Assembly: GCA_033763845.1 (NCBI GenBank)
Contig: JANRJR010000006.1
Location: forward strand, 1 to 47,236
Length of the DNA stretch: 47,236 nt
Direction of reading: 5' to 3'
Source: DASZBR01 sp033763845
GTDB lineage: Bacteria > Pseudomonadota > Gammaproteobacteria > DASZBR01
Below are positions 25,751 through 34,713 of the stretch, piece after piece. Positions within the stretch are counted from its first letter, which is position 1. Each line of letters begins with the position of its first letter. The position numbers and the translations under genes were made by a program. Below the pieces are notes generated by a model, which was not told where the DNA came from, did no database searches, and worked only from the letters and a program-made list of their open reading frames with translations.

Positions 25751-26284
25751 TTACAATTTTGGCCTCATTGTTGAGGCCAAATATTTCCTTATGTCATCAC
25801 ATAGCATAACGTTATCATATCCTGCTAATTTACCGTTATTATAATAAGGCTCTTTTTCACCGTTTTCTCGAAATCCAAATTTTTCGTAAAATCCTTTTAC
25901 TTTAGTATTTGTATCAAATACAAATACTTTTGATTGATGGATATTTTTACTTAACGCAAGCTGAAAACAAGCTTGGATCAATCTAATACCACAGCCAGTA
26001 CCTTTCATTTTTTCAGCGACATAAATTTTATCTAAGATCATCTGAGCATCAAATATGACTTTTGCATAGCCAACAAGCTGTACACCTCTTTGAGCCACAA
26101 AAATGCGACAACTTGGATTTTCAAGATCATTTTCGAATTTTTCAGCAGTAAATATTTCAGCAAGACGTTCAGACGTAAAAAACCCTGGATAGGTTTCAGC
26201 ATAAGTGGATTTCGCGATTTCAACTAACTCAGGAATATCTGATTTTTTACATTCTGTTATGGATTCAACTGATTTTGTAAACAT
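25751..26284 (-). CDS. GNAT-family N-acetyltransferase
   Basis: 177 residues. The acetyl-CoA-binding region is LDKIYVAEKMKGTGCGIRLIQ (the family's Q/RxxGxG/A motif is KGTGCG), followed by VFDTNTKVKGFYEKFGFRENG, the conserved C-terminal strand. The substrate cannot be inferred. The 5' end overlaps lipB by 28 bases, so it is probably translated after lipB. The last codons coincide with the terminator hairpin at 25759-25780, so the C-terminal tail (about STMRPKL) may have arisen by read-through into the terminator. Confidence 0.85.
   Translation of the reverse strand: MFTKSVESITECKKSDIPELVEIAKSTYAETYPGFFTSERLAEIFTAEKFENDLENPSCRIFVAQRGVQLVGYAKVIFDAQMILDKIYVAEKMKGTGCGIRLIQACFQLALSKNIHQSKVFVFDTNTKVKGFYEKFGFRENGEKEPYYNNGKLAGYDNVMLCDDIRKYLASTMRPKL
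25759..25780. terminator. Hairpin between rubredoxin and the acetyltransferase
   Basis: A perfect 9-bp stem, TTGGCCTCA / TGAGGCCAA, with a 4-base loop (TTGT). A short AT-rich tract follows on both sides (AAATATTT on plus, AATTGTAATT on minus), so it may terminate both converging genes. It lies within the last codons of the acetyltransferase gene, just before its stop. Confidence 0.65.
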
Positions 26285-26862
26285 GTTATTAATTCCGGTG
26301 CAATTTCAAACGGTGTTTTGGTAACCCCAAAATCTTTTAACTGAATCATCTTTAAGCCAGCATAACCGCAGGGGTTAATACCCAAAAACGGCGAAATATC
26401 CATATTAATATTAAACGCCAAGCCGTGATACGAACACCCTTTTCTAATTCTTAATCCAATGGAACAAATTTTATCATCGCCGACATACACACCCGGCGCA
26501 TCACATTTTGCTTGCGCGATAATATTATATTTTTTGAGTAAATCAATAATGCTACTTTCTATGGCAGTAACCAATCCTCTTACACCTATTTTTCTGCGCT
26601 TAATATCTATTAGTAAATATATTACTAATTGACCCGGACCATGATAGGTTACTTGCCCGCCGCGATCCGTTTGAATAACGGGGATGTTTTTAGGATTTAA
26701 AATATGTTCTTTTTTGCCGGCTTGACCTAACGTATACACAGGCGTGTGCTCGACAATCCATAATTCGTCTGGGGTATTCGCATCGCGCGCATCCGTAAAC
26801 TCGCGCATTTTTTGGGCAAGTTCTTCGAAGCTGGCATTGGGAAATTCACGTGTCAAAATCAT
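26257..26862 (-). CDS. lipB: Octanoyl-(acyl carrier protein) protein transferase
   Basis: 201 residues from the ATG at 26862. The longer frame (to 26922) would run into the divergent rdgB start, and the ATG at 26862 gives the normal family N-terminus. Motifs: VEHTPVYTLGQ, the RGGQVTYHGPGQLVIY signature, the catalytic lysine in DDKICSIGLRIRKGCSYHG, and the catalytic cysteine in GINPCGYAGLKMIQL. LipB transfers octanoate to lipoyl domains; lipA is not in the window. It diverges from rdgB with 22 bases between start codons. Confidence 0.95.
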   Translation of the reverse strand: MILTREFPNASFEELAQKMREFTDARDANTPDELWIVEHTPVYTLGQAGKKEHILNPKNIPVIQTDRGGQVTYHGPGQLVIYLLIDIKRRKIGVRGLVTAIESSIIDLLKKYNIIAQAKCDAPGVYVGDDKICSIGLRIRKGCSYHGLAFNINMDISPFLGINPCGYAGLKMIQLKDFGVTKTPFEIAPELITCLQNQLNP

Positions 26863-26884
26863 AGGCCTAGTATAAACTATCCCC

Positions 26885-27475
26885 ATGAAAAAAATCGTTT
26901 TATCTACGCTTAATCCAGGCAAAATCCGTGAATTTACGGTACTTCAACCGTATTTTGAGCTTATCCCGCAATCCCAATTCAATATTGACGCCATCGAAGA
27001 AACGGGCCTGACCTTTGTCGAGAACTCAATATTAAAAGCCCGTCACGCATCAAAGCTCGCGAACTTACCTGCGATTGCCGATGACTCAGGAATCTGCGTC
27101 GATGCATTAAACGGCGCACCCGGTTTATATTCAGCACGGTTCGGGGGAGACAATATTACACGCGAAGAACGTAATCAAAAATTATTGGATTTACTCAAAG
27201 ATATTCCCGATGAAAAACGCACCGCACGATTACATTGTACCTTGGTTTATTTAAATCACTTTGATGATCCCAATCCCATTATTGCGCAAGGCAATCTTGA
27301 AGGAAAAATATTATTTGAACCGAATGGAACGGGTGGATTTGGTTATGAGCCTATTTTTTATGTTCCCAAATATAATACCGCCATGGCAAATATTCCCATG
27401 GAAGAAAAATTAAAAATTAGCCATCGCGGAATCGCGATGCAAAAATTAATCGCTACTTTAGTAAACCACCAATAA
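26885..27475 (+). CDS. rdgB: XTP/dITP diphosphatase (Ham1/RdgB)
   Basis: 196 residues. STLNPGKIREF is the nucleotide-binding start, ETGLTFVENSILKARHAS and IADDSGICVDALNGAPGLYSAR carry the metal and catalytic acidic residues, and GFGYEPIFYVP is the final motif. The enzyme removes non-canonical purine nucleotides such as ITP. The likely -10 (TATAAA) lies only about 10 bases upstream of the start, so the transcript leader is short. Its 3' end overlaps the convergent 1189-residue gene by 23 bases. Confidence 0.94.
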   Translation: MKKIVLSTLNPGKIREFTVLQPYFELIPQSQFNIDAIEETGLTFVENSILKARHASKLANLPAIADDSGICVDALNGAPGLYSARFGGDNITREERNQKLLDLLKDIPDEKRTARLHCTLVYLNHFDDPNPIIAQGNLEGKILFEPNGTGGFGYEPIFYVPKYNTAMANIPMEEKLKISHRGIAMQKLIATLVNHQ

Positions 27476-30400
27476 AATGCGCCTCTTTAACAGCGAGTTC
27501 TAATTCAATTATTCTGTCTTCCACCAACTCACACACCCGATGCGCATACGAAGATGCACTCTCTCCTTGAGGAATCATCGCATCAATTTTATCTTTTAAT
27601 ATTTCCCAGTGTGAAACACCTACGGGATCCTTTCGACACGCTTCAAGAACATTCAAAAAACGCCATAGTGGATCTAACGAATCAGACAATATATTAATTA
27701 ACATAGAGCATCGCTTAAATAATTGATCCGCTATTTTCCCTAACGCTTCTTCACTGAGCAAACAACCCTGAAGATTTCCATATATCTGAAAACCGACCAA
27801 ATTAATAAAATTTTCTTCACAATGTTGAAGCAATTCTTTAACACTACTGTGTTCCAGCAAATTTTTTTGATAGCGAGACACTTCACATAAAAAATGGCCC
27901 AGCGAATGATGCAGTCCATTACGCACTCCATTTTTACGTTTATTTTTATTGGGTTCTGGCACACATTCTAGCGTCGCCACTGTTGGAGTCGCAGTAGGAA
28001 CAACTTCCCACATGCTTGCTTTCACTTTTGGCAAACGCTTACGTAAAACATGGAGCTGTCGAAATTCGCTGGCACAATCCCTGAACGCGCAAACAAGTCG
28101 GCCCCACTCCTCCGACTTATTATATAAATTCCACGCATGCATAAATACAGAGCTAAGCTCTACTATTTCTTCATAAGATAAATTTTTATAATCATCAAGC
28201 TGTGATTTCAGATAACACGATAAAATAAGATCACACGCCTCCATAACAGCTTCACAGGCTAAAATTAATTTTTGACGCGCAAGATCATGCGCAAGGCCTT
28301 CTACGTAATTCTTTTTAGTCAAATTCATAATTTTGCTGGACAGTTTTCGACGATAGCGATAAAAAACTTCAGCCTCTTTTAAAGAAAGTTTATTGAATTT
28401 TCTATACAGCCCAATAAATTTTGATTTTTCCATTTCATATTTTTTTGCCTTCTCTACTTTCAGTCTTTCTTCATTTACTACTGCGGCCATTTTTAGGCGC
28501 TTTTCTTCGCGTAGGCGCGCCCTTTCCTTCAACTCTTCTTGACGTTTCTGCTCACGCGCAGCTTTTTCAATATCTGCTTGTGCTTTTTTTCTGTTTTCTA
28601 TTTCCATTTTTTTTGTTTTATCTTTTTCTGGCATTGCTTTACGTGCGAAGTCAAGAGCAACGCTCATTTTCCATTTTTTTTTACGACACGCATCAAATGC
28701 TTTTTCATAAACATCACACTCAATACGAAGAAGCTCAGCGTCATCGGAGAGACAATCTATTTTCTCCAACCACCACTTTATTTCACCCAAGACGTTATAT
28801 GCTTCTTCAAGCAAGCTTTGTCTAATATACATTTGAAAAATACGATGCAAGCACGAACCAAAATCATACGCGTGGTTACCAATAAGAATAGGTTCTGCCG
28901 CCTCTACATTTAGCACCTGTTTATTCAGCCTATCTAAAACATTATGAGCGTCATAAATAGCACTGCGCGCATCATCCCATTTTTTTTGTGAAAGCTGCTT
29001 ATTGACTACTTGCATTAAATGCTCTAATTCGCCTTTAAATTTGGCGACCAAGAATGAACGACATGCCCCGACTTTAGACTTCCATTTCCTAGCGCTTTCA
29101 GAATCATTCCTAGCATTACAAAAATCAACTGCTTTTCTACTGACATGTAGCAATAAAAAAGCATGTCTTTCATTTTGAATAGACTTTATATTTTCATATA
29201 CGTACACAATCCTATCTGCCGTTGAAAGATAGTCTTCGCTATTTTTACGTTCCGCATGAATTTTACAAACATTGTGTAGCAACGACACATAACTTTCCCA
29301 ATCTTCAGCAGATTTTATTTTTATATATGTCCACCACTTTGAAGCCAATTGATACGCATCATATTCTTTATCTGTTTCTGAATTACAGGAATAATATAAT
29401 TGGGCCAATGAAACAAATGAAGAAACAAAGCATCGAAGTGTTTCATCCGAAACTGTTGCATCATCTGAAGGTGAATACACATCAAGATTTGTGAGCTCCC
29501 CTATCGACTGCATTAAAAGTTCTGCGGAATCTTCATCACGACTATCACAAGCATCTTCCAAGGACTGCTTAAGCTGAGCAAGCGTAGGAGGAAATGAAAT
29601 GGGTTTTGGCGGAACGCTCTTAGGTACATACTTCCCATTTAAGGATTTTTTTGCAGCTTTTTTAGTCGCATGCCATGAATAAATTTTCTCAACCGGCGCT
29701 GTTGCTCTTACACTTTTTTCAAGTGTATCCCGCGCTTTTGCAATACAATCTCTATCTTGATCAGATTTTTCCCGAATACATTCAAACATTGAGAGCGAGC
29801 GCTTACACGCTTTGATTGAACTCAAAAAATTACTTTCGTCGAAGTAATTCAATGAACAGATGTAAGCCGCTACTGCAGAGTGTCGCCATAACTCATCAGA
29901 CACATGTCGCATCAGGACAATAAATTTTGTGGCTTTTTGAAGAAAAGGAACAGCTAATGCTTTTTTATCATCACCCCAACTGCTCATCCCCAGATGCGTT
30001 AACATTCCAAGCAATACGGCAATTTTTGCATCTGGCTGATCCGCTGCTTCATACGGAAAATCTAAATTAATGCCTAAATATTCCGTTGCTATTTTTGCAA
30101 GAAATAATTCCGCGTTTTCCCATAATTTTTTTTCGGTGGCGATTAAAAACATTTTTATTAATTTTTCTCGCTCTTCTGAAACAACAAGCGGCTCTTGTTT
30201 AGCGGGATGTTTTTGTGCAAAAGATAAATGCTGTTTTAAAACAGCATCTACGTCAGGATCTGCTTCTCGTAAATTATCTGCATCACCGATTTCATCAACC
30301 AAGTTACATATTTCAACGAAAGATTTTTTAGTGTTATCAAAATTTTTCCATAAAAACTTCAGTAACTCACCGCGATAATGATCCGCACGCCTCAACCACT

Positions 30401-31022
30401 CTTCCACATTTAACGAAAGCCCAGCATTATGATAAATATCGATAAGGCAATATAAATCTTCCGTTGTTTTAGAATTTAATTGCTGAACAATGGCATTGAT
30501 CGACTCCACCATATTCATAAATCCACGAGTATCTGTGGGAGTTTGATTGAAATAAGAAACGCTTAATCGACGATAAGCCATTAATAAAGTACGCCAATCC
30601 TGTTGCGTTTTAATCTGTATACTATTTCCCTGCATAATAATAATTACACATGCCGCTTCAATCGCTTTCTCATCTTGTTGGGTTTCATAAAAAAAAATCA
30701 ATCGATGATGCGCATCACAATCGTAACGATAATCGTTATCCGTCCAAGCTTCAGAATGTTTTTTGTGCAGCCAATCAATTAAAGCGGAAGAACACTTAAA
30801 TAATTCATCGATTTTTCTATGATGTAAATACACATTCATCAAGGGATATAATAAATCGACATAATCATCGATTTCTTCTAAAGAGACATCTTGGGCCATT
30901 TTAGGGATGAAAAGAGGAAATGTTTTTTGCTTTTGTATTTCACCTAAAAGCCCATGAGCAACTTCATAATCTTTTCGTTCACATGCTTCTAAATAAGATT
31001 GTCGTAATGCGCCGTCTTTCAC
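27453..31022 (-). CDS. Large helical repeat protein of unknown function
   Basis: 1189 residues, no family recognised. Most of it reads as paired amphipathic helices of a TPR-like kind. An internal duplication is visible: LRQSYLEACERKD (from about residue 6) recurs as LKQSLEDACDSRD (about residue 483), and IQIKTQQDW (135-143) as IKIKSAEDW (about 565-573), so a first module of about 140 residues is echoed by one of about 90. A charged, Lys/Glu/Arg-rich coiled coil spans about 797-865. No transmembrane segment or signal peptide is seen. Large helical proteins like this in Legionellales are often secreted effectors; that is speculation here. The gene stands alone on the minus strand, overlaps rdgB at its end, and is followed upstream by 136 intergenic bases. 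Confidence 0.72.
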   Translation of the reverse strand: MKDGALRQSYLEACERKDYEVAHGLLGEIQKQKTFPLFIPKMAQDVSLEEIDDYVDLLYPLMNVYLHHRKIDELFKCSSALIDWLHKKHSEAWTDNDYRYDCDAHHRLIFFYETQQDEKAIEAACVIIIMQGNSIQIKTQQDWRTLLMAYRRLSVSYFNQTPTDTRGFMNMVESINAIVQQLNSKTTEDLYCLIDIYHNAGLSLNVEEWLRRADHYRGELLKFLWKNFDNTKKSFVEICNLVDEIGDADNLREADPDVDAVLKQHLSFAQKHPAKQEPLVVSEEREKLIKMFLIATEKKLWENAELFLAKIATEYLGINLDFPYEAADQPDAKIAVLLGMLTHLGMSSWGDDKKALAVPFLQKATKFIVLMRHVSDELWRHSAVAAYICSLNYFDESNFLSSIKACKRSLSMFECIREKSDQDRDCIAKARDTLEKSVRATAPVEKIYSWHATKKAAKKSLNGKYVPKSVPPKPISFPPTLAQLKQSLEDACDSRDEDSAELLMQSIGELTNLDVYSPSDDATVSDETLRCFVSSFVSLAQLYYSCNSETDKEYDAYQLASKWWTYIKIKSAEDWESYVSLLHNVCKIHAERKNSEDYLSTADRIVYVYENIKSIQNERHAFLLLHVSRKAVDFCNARNDSESARKWKSKVGACRSFLVAKFKGELEHLMQVVNKQLSQKKWDDARSAIYDAHNVLDRLNKQVLNVEAAEPILIGNHAYDFGSCLHRIFQMYIRQSLLEEAYNVLGEIKWWLEKIDCLSDDAELLRIECDVYEKAFDACRKKKWKMSVALDFARKAMPEKDKTKKMEIENRKKAQADIEKAAREQKRQEELKERARLREEKRLKMAAVVNEERLKVEKAKKYEMEKSKFIGLYRKFNKLSLKEAEVFYRYRRKLSSKIMNLTKKNYVEGLAHDLARQKLILACEAVMEACDLILSCYLKSQLDDYKNLSYEEIVELSSVFMHAWNLYNKSEEWGRLVCAFRDCASEFRQLHVLRKRLPKVKASMWEVVPTATPTVATLECVPEPNKNKRKNGVRNGLHHSLGHFLCEVSRYQKNLLEHSSVKELLQHCEENFINLVGFQIYGNLQGCLLSEEALGKIADQLFKRCSMLINILSDSLDPLWRFLNVLEACRKDPVGVSHWEILKDKIDAMIPQGESASSYAHRVCELVEDRIIELELAVKEAHFIGGLLK

Positions 31023-31084
31023 GATGTTATCCTCGGATTTAAGATGCGCCAGTGTACTATAAAACCTTACTGCTTTCTTACTAA

Positions 31085-31108
31085 TAAGGCCTTACCAAGG
31101 CCTTTATT
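31085..31108. repeat. Palindromic hairpin upstream of the VapBC pair
   Basis: AATAAGGCCTTACCAAGG followed by CCTTTATT forms a stem AAGGCCTT / AAGGCCTT around ACC, extended by AATA/TTATT with one bulge. It lies in the 136-base intergenic space between the 1189-residue gene and the toxin-antitoxin pair; no gene reads into it from the left. The role is unclear. Confidence 0.55.
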
Positions 31109-31114
31109 TAGACC

Positions 31115-31136
31115 AGACTATATGATATGTTAGACT
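31115..31136 (+). promoter_or_regulatory. Candidate VapB operator/promoter
   Basis: AGACTA-(10)-TAGACT is a near-perfect inverted repeat (5 of 6) with a -10-like TATGAT inside it. A VapB-type antitoxin dimer could bind here to autorepress. No good -35 is seen. Confidence 0.35.
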
Positions 31137-31158
31137 AGTTTAATAGAGGGGAAGGAAC

Positions 31159-31407
31159 ATGATTACCGCAGGAGCTTTTGAAGCAAAAACTCATTTTTCA
31201 CAACTTCTCGCCAAAGTTATCAAAGGCGAGACGGTTACCATTACTCGACATGGTCAAGAAGTCGCACTGCTCATTCCTATTACACTTTCTAAGACGAGCG
31301 AAAACGCTGCTCAACATGCCATAAATAGCATTCGTCATTTACGCAAAGGCGTCACACTTGGCAAAGATCTTTCCATTAAACGACTAAAGGAAGAAGGTCG
31401 AAAATAA
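31159..31407 (+). CDS. Antitoxin, Phd/YefM-type (VapB partner)
   Basis: 82 residues. The N-terminus has the Phd/YefM pattern: AFEAKTHFSQLLAKVIKGETVTITRHGQEVALLIP, in which the AKTHFSQLL helix and the ITRHG turn are the DNA-binding core. The C-terminal 40 residues would wrap the toxin. GAGGGGAAGGAAC gives a strong ribosome-binding site. It overlaps the toxin by one base (TAATG). Confidence 0.88.
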   Translation: MITAGAFEAKTHFSQLLAKVIKGETVTITRHGQEVALLIPITLSKTSENAAQHAINSIRHLRKGVTLGKDLSIKRLKEEGRK

Positions 31408-31841
31408 TGAAACAAAATAATCACTTACCTCAATTTGTCCTTGATTGCTCTATAACGATGGCATGGTGCTTTGAGGATGAAGTAACGCCTTATGCGGAAA
31501 ATATTATGGATAAATTAGCTGATGCTATAGCACTTGTTCCAGCATTATGGTCAATTGAAGTTGCAAATGTTTTAATAATGGCAGAAAAGAAAAAACGAAT
31601 TTCCCCTAGCACTGCAAATGCTTTTCGCTTTATGCTTGGAAAATTACCCATTCGAATTGAGGAAAACATTCCTCGTTTTTATTTAGAACATATTTTTAAA
31701 ACTGCAAAAGAGAATCATCTTACAGCCTATGATGCAGCTTATCTTGATCTCGCACTACAGCACAACCTACCGATCGCAACACTCGATAAAGATTTACAAA
31801 AAGCAGCAAAAACACAAGGAATCGAAATTTTACACGCTTAG
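31407..31841 (+). CDS. VapC-type PIN-domain ribonuclease toxin
   Basis: 144 residues. The PIN fold's acidic residues are visible: Asp in FVLDCSITMAW, Glu in SIEVANVLIMAE, Asp in LTAYDAAYLDLAL, and Asp in IATLDKDL. VapC toxins cleave tRNA or rRNA when released from the antitoxin. The order antitoxin-toxin with a one-base overlap is standard. A DMT transporter gene converges on its 3' end. The partner is Phd-like rather than AbrB-like, a known VapB variation. Confidence 0.92.
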   Translation: MKQNNHLPQFVLDCSITMAWCFEDEVTPYAENIMDKLADAIALVPALWSIEVANVLIMAEKKKRISPSTANAFRFMLGKLPIRIEENIPRFYLEHIFKTAKENHLTAYDAAYLDLALQHNLPIATLDKDLQKAAKTQGIEILHA

Positions 31842-31851
31842 GAAATAAATT

Positions 31852-32733
31852 TTAATTTTTTGCCACCGACACACACGCTAACCCTGCGATGATAAATCCT
31901 AATGAAGTCAAAATACTTAACGTTAATGGCTCACCAATGAAAAGCGCTGACGCCAATAATCCTAAAACAGGAACGCCTAATAAACCTAAGGAAGTCGTAA
32001 TCACGGGCAAATGCCGCGTAATGGTCACCAACAACCAGTACGCTACTAAGCTTGCCAAAATTGCGTTATACAACAAAGAAAACCATAACATTGGCGCAGA
32101 CCATTGAATCACCGGATGCGGCATCCAAATTAATGCAATAATAATATTTGGAATAAATCCAACCACGAATTGCCACGGCAATAATTCATGCGTTTCACGA
32201 TGCCACTCTGTATAACGCGTGTGAATCATCGCGGCGGACCACACCAGCGCAGATAACAATAACAATCCATTGCCTAACAAGACATTTTTATCATGCCAGT
32301 CTAACTCCCACGGACTAAACAACAAAGCAATACCAATAGCCCCCAAAATCAATCCTAAAATCTTGCCATTTGACAGCACTTCTTTAAAAAATACTAGGGC
32401 AATGGGCGTTACAAAAAACGGTGATAAATACGCAATAATCGCTGAACGACCCGGCGCGACGTATTCTAAACCCACGGTAATCAACAACGTAAAGAACCCA
32501 ATCTGCAGTAACCCAATGCTTAATAACAAGGGTATATCTTTTTTTATGGGCATGACCAGCTGCTTGGTACAGGCAAAGACTCCAAAAATCACAGTAATCG
32601 CAATGGCCAGTCGAATCACCACAAACCAAATGGGTGGACAAAACTTCAACCCCTCCGCCATCACGGGCCAGCTCACACCCCAAATCAAAACTAAAATCGC
32701 CAGGAGAACAACCATTTGCGCTGTTTTCGACAT
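31852..32733 (-). CDS. EamA/DMT-family membrane transporter
   Basis: 293 residues with about ten transmembrane segments and two EamA repeats; IWGVSWPVMAEGLKFCPP is the typical first-helix motif, and APGRSAIIAYLSPFFVTPIAL and GVPVLGLLASALFIGEPLT mark each repeat. The substrate (amino acid, metabolite or drug) cannot be read from the sequence. It converges on the VapC gene by 10 bases and diverges from the TPR-methyltransferase with 20 bases between starts. Confidence 0.9.
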   Translation of the reverse strand: MSKTAQMVVLLAILVLIWGVSWPVMAEGLKFCPPIWFVVIRLAIAITVIFGVFACTKQLVMPIKKDIPLLLSIGLLQIGFFTLLITVGLEYVAPGRSAIIAYLSPFFVTPIALVFFKEVLSNGKILGLILGAIGIALLFSPWELDWHDKNVLLGNGLLLLSALVWSAAMIHTRYTEWHRETHELLPWQFVVGFIPNIIIALIWMPHPVIQWSAPMLWFSLLYNAILASLVAYWLLVTITRHLPVITTSLGLLGVPVLGLLASALFIGEPLTLSILTSLGFIIAGLACVSVAKN

Positions 32734-32753
32734 TGCTTTACTCTATCCCCGCT

Positions 32754-34052
32754 ATGGAACCTCGTTTAACAATTCTCTTTAGAATCGCCGTGAATGCACA
32801 TCGTGAAGGCAATCTTACACGCGCCCAAAAATTTTATGAAGAAATTTTAACGGCTAACCCTAACTTAGTGGAAGCCACTTACAACTTAGCTCTTGTACAC
32901 ATTTCTCAAGAAAACGACCCTGCCGCTATTTCGCTACTCGAAAAAGTACTGGCCATAAATCCGGGCCACCACGATGCTTTAAATAATCTAGGTGCGCTAT
33001 TAATCAAAACACAACAACTTGAACAGGCACTGCAGTGCTTTTCGACATTAGTAACAATTGCACCTGATCATACCGAAGCACGAAATAATCTTGCGGCAAC
33101 GTTATTACAATTAGATAGGCATTATCACGCCGCTCAGCATTATCAAATTTTATTGGATCAAACACCTGATGATATTGGCGCTCGTTACAGTTATGGCATT
33201 GCATTATTAGAAAGTGATGATCTTCAAGAAGCCATCCATCAATTTGAAAAAATTCTAGCAAAACACCCAAACCACTTAAACGCAAAAAGCAATTTAGGCA
33301 TTGCCTATTTAAAAATGGGCCATGTAGATAAAGCAAAAAACATTTTTAATAAAGTTCTGGCTGAAAATCCTGACCGCCCAGAAATTGCGTATTTATATAG
33401 CGCACTAACAGGTGATACTAACCCACAAAAACCACCGTCAGAATATATTCAAAATTTGTTTGATCAATACGCAAAAAATTATGATTCTCATATGACAGGT
33501 GGTTTAGCATATGAAGCTCCTCAAAAATTAAAACAATTATTGGATCATCACTTTGAAATCAAGGACATTAAAATCGCGGATTTAGGGTGCGGAACGGGAT
33601 TATCTGGCGTTGAATTTCAACCGTGTGCAAGCCTATTACATGGCGTCGACTTATCACCTAAAATGCTTGAACTGGCTAAACATAAAAATATTTATCACAA
33701 ATTAAATCACATGGATTTGGTGGATTTCCTGAATCACGCTGAATTGCCTTATGATTTATTACTTGCTGCCGATACGCTGAATTATTTCGGCGATCTCACG
33801 CCTATTTTTCACAGCGCGCATCACGCATTAACACCGACAGGATTATTGTTATTTTCCCTTGAAAGCCATGACGCTGAAACGCCGTGGCAACTTCAAAAAA
33901 GTGGGCGGTACATTCATGCTAAAAATTATGTTCAACAAAAAGCCCGGGATCATGGCTTCGAAATTGTTGCACTTGAAAAATCAGCGTTACGACGTCAAAA
34001 TCACGAACCTGTAATGGGTTGGCTATGTTTACTTCAAAGGATGAGCGCATGA
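32754..34052 (+). CDS. TPR protein with SAM-dependent methyltransferase domain
   Basis: 432 residues from the ATG at 32754. The frame runs left to 32634, but that part overlaps the divergent transporter. Residues about 5-215 contain at least five to six tetratricopeptide repeats (for example EATYNLALVHISQENDPAAI and NAKSNLGIAYLKMGHVDKAK). The C-terminal methyltransferase has the SAM motif IADLGCGTGLSG (about 273-284) and GVDLSPKMLELAK. Such two-domain proteins probably methylate a protein or lipid partner bound by the TPRs. The stop overlaps the dsbA-like start by 4 bases (ATGA). Confidence 0.88.
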   Translation: MEPRLTILFRIAVNAHREGNLTRAQKFYEEILTANPNLVEATYNLALVHISQENDPAAISLLEKVLAINPGHHDALNNLGALLIKTQQLEQALQCFSTLVTIAPDHTEARNNLAATLLQLDRHYHAAQHYQILLDQTPDDIGARYSYGIALLESDDLQEAIHQFEKILAKHPNHLNAKSNLGIAYLKMGHVDKAKNIFNKVLAENPDRPEIAYLYSALTGDTNPQKPPSEYIQNLFDQYAKNYDSHMTGGLAYEAPQKLKQLLDHHFEIKDIKIADLGCGTGLSGVEFQPCASLLHGVDLSPKMLELAKHKNIYHKLNHMDLVDFLNHAELPYDLLLAADTLNYFGDLTPIFHSAHHALTPTGLLLFSLESHDAETPWQLQKSGRYIHAKNYVQQKARDHGFEIVALEKSALRRQNHEPVMGWLCLLQRMSA

Positions 34053-34708
34053 AAAAGTATCTTCTCGTATTTTTATTATTTTTCCCGTTGATGGTTTTAG
34101 CTAAAAGCGACAAAACCACCACTGCAACATTTCAAGCAGGTCGTGATTATTTAGTACTGCCTGTCAATCATTCGACAGAATCTTTCAACCCCAAAAATAA
34201 AATTACGGTTGTTGAGTTTTTCAGTTTTGGTTGTCCCGCGTGTTACCGATTAAATCCTGTGCTGGATAACTGGATTCAAACAAAACCGAGTGCAGTCGAT
34301 TTTCAACGTATTCCAGTAGTATTTGAATCTGATTGGCATTTATATGCGCGCGCCTATTATGTTGCGAAAAATTTTGGCATACACGATAAAGTCGCTCAAA
34401 CGTTATTTGATGGTTTACATAAAGATCGTTTAGATTTAGGCACACCTGAACGTATGGCAGCTTTTTTCCAAAAACATTTTGACATTAAAACAAAAGACTT
34501 TATGAATACATATGAATCGCCCGTCATTCAAACACAATTAAAGAATAACCAAAAAGTCACGAATGATTTTATGGTATTTCAAATTCCTGGCGTTGTTGTA
34601 GATGGAAAATACAAAGTCGATCCCAGTTTAGCCGGAAATAATCCGCAACGATTAATTGATATTTTGAATTTCTTGATTCAGAAAGAAAAGAAAGAGAAGA
34701 ATATTTAG
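34049..34708 (+). CDS. DsbA-family thiol:disulfide oxidoreductase
   Basis: 219 residues from the ATG at 34049, giving a clean signal peptide (MKKYLLVFLLFFPLMVLA, cut near Lys-Ser). The thioredoxin-fold active site is Cys62-Pro-Ala-Cys65 in FSFGCPACYRLNP. The cis-proline loop is QIPGVVVDGKY. DsbA usually has CPHC, so CPAC is a variation that may change redox potential. It acts in the periplasm to oxidise cysteines. The 4-base overlap with the TPR-methyltransferase stop implies coupled translation. A strong palindromic repeat follows. Confidence 0.9.
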   Translation: MKKYLLVFLLFFPLMVLAKSDKTTTATFQAGRDYLVLPVNHSTESFNPKNKITVVEFFSFGCPACYRLNPVLDNWIQTKPSAVDFQRIPVVFESDWHLYARAYYVAKNFGIHDKVAQTLFDGLHKDRLDLGTPERMAAFFQKHFDIKTKDFMNTYESPVIQTQLKNNQKVTNDFMVFQIPGVVVDGKYKVDPSLAGNNPQRLIDILNFLIQKEKKEKNI

Positions 34709-34713
34709 CTTAC

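Noticed and set aside
28421..28913. Two plus-strand open frames within the 1189-residue gene.
   Set aside because: They are antisense to the Lys/Glu coiled coil, which yields long Phe/Leu-rich open frames by composition.
32634..32753. N-terminal extension of the TPR-methyltransferase.
   Set aside because: It is antisense to the transporter's N-terminal codons and has no TPR pattern.
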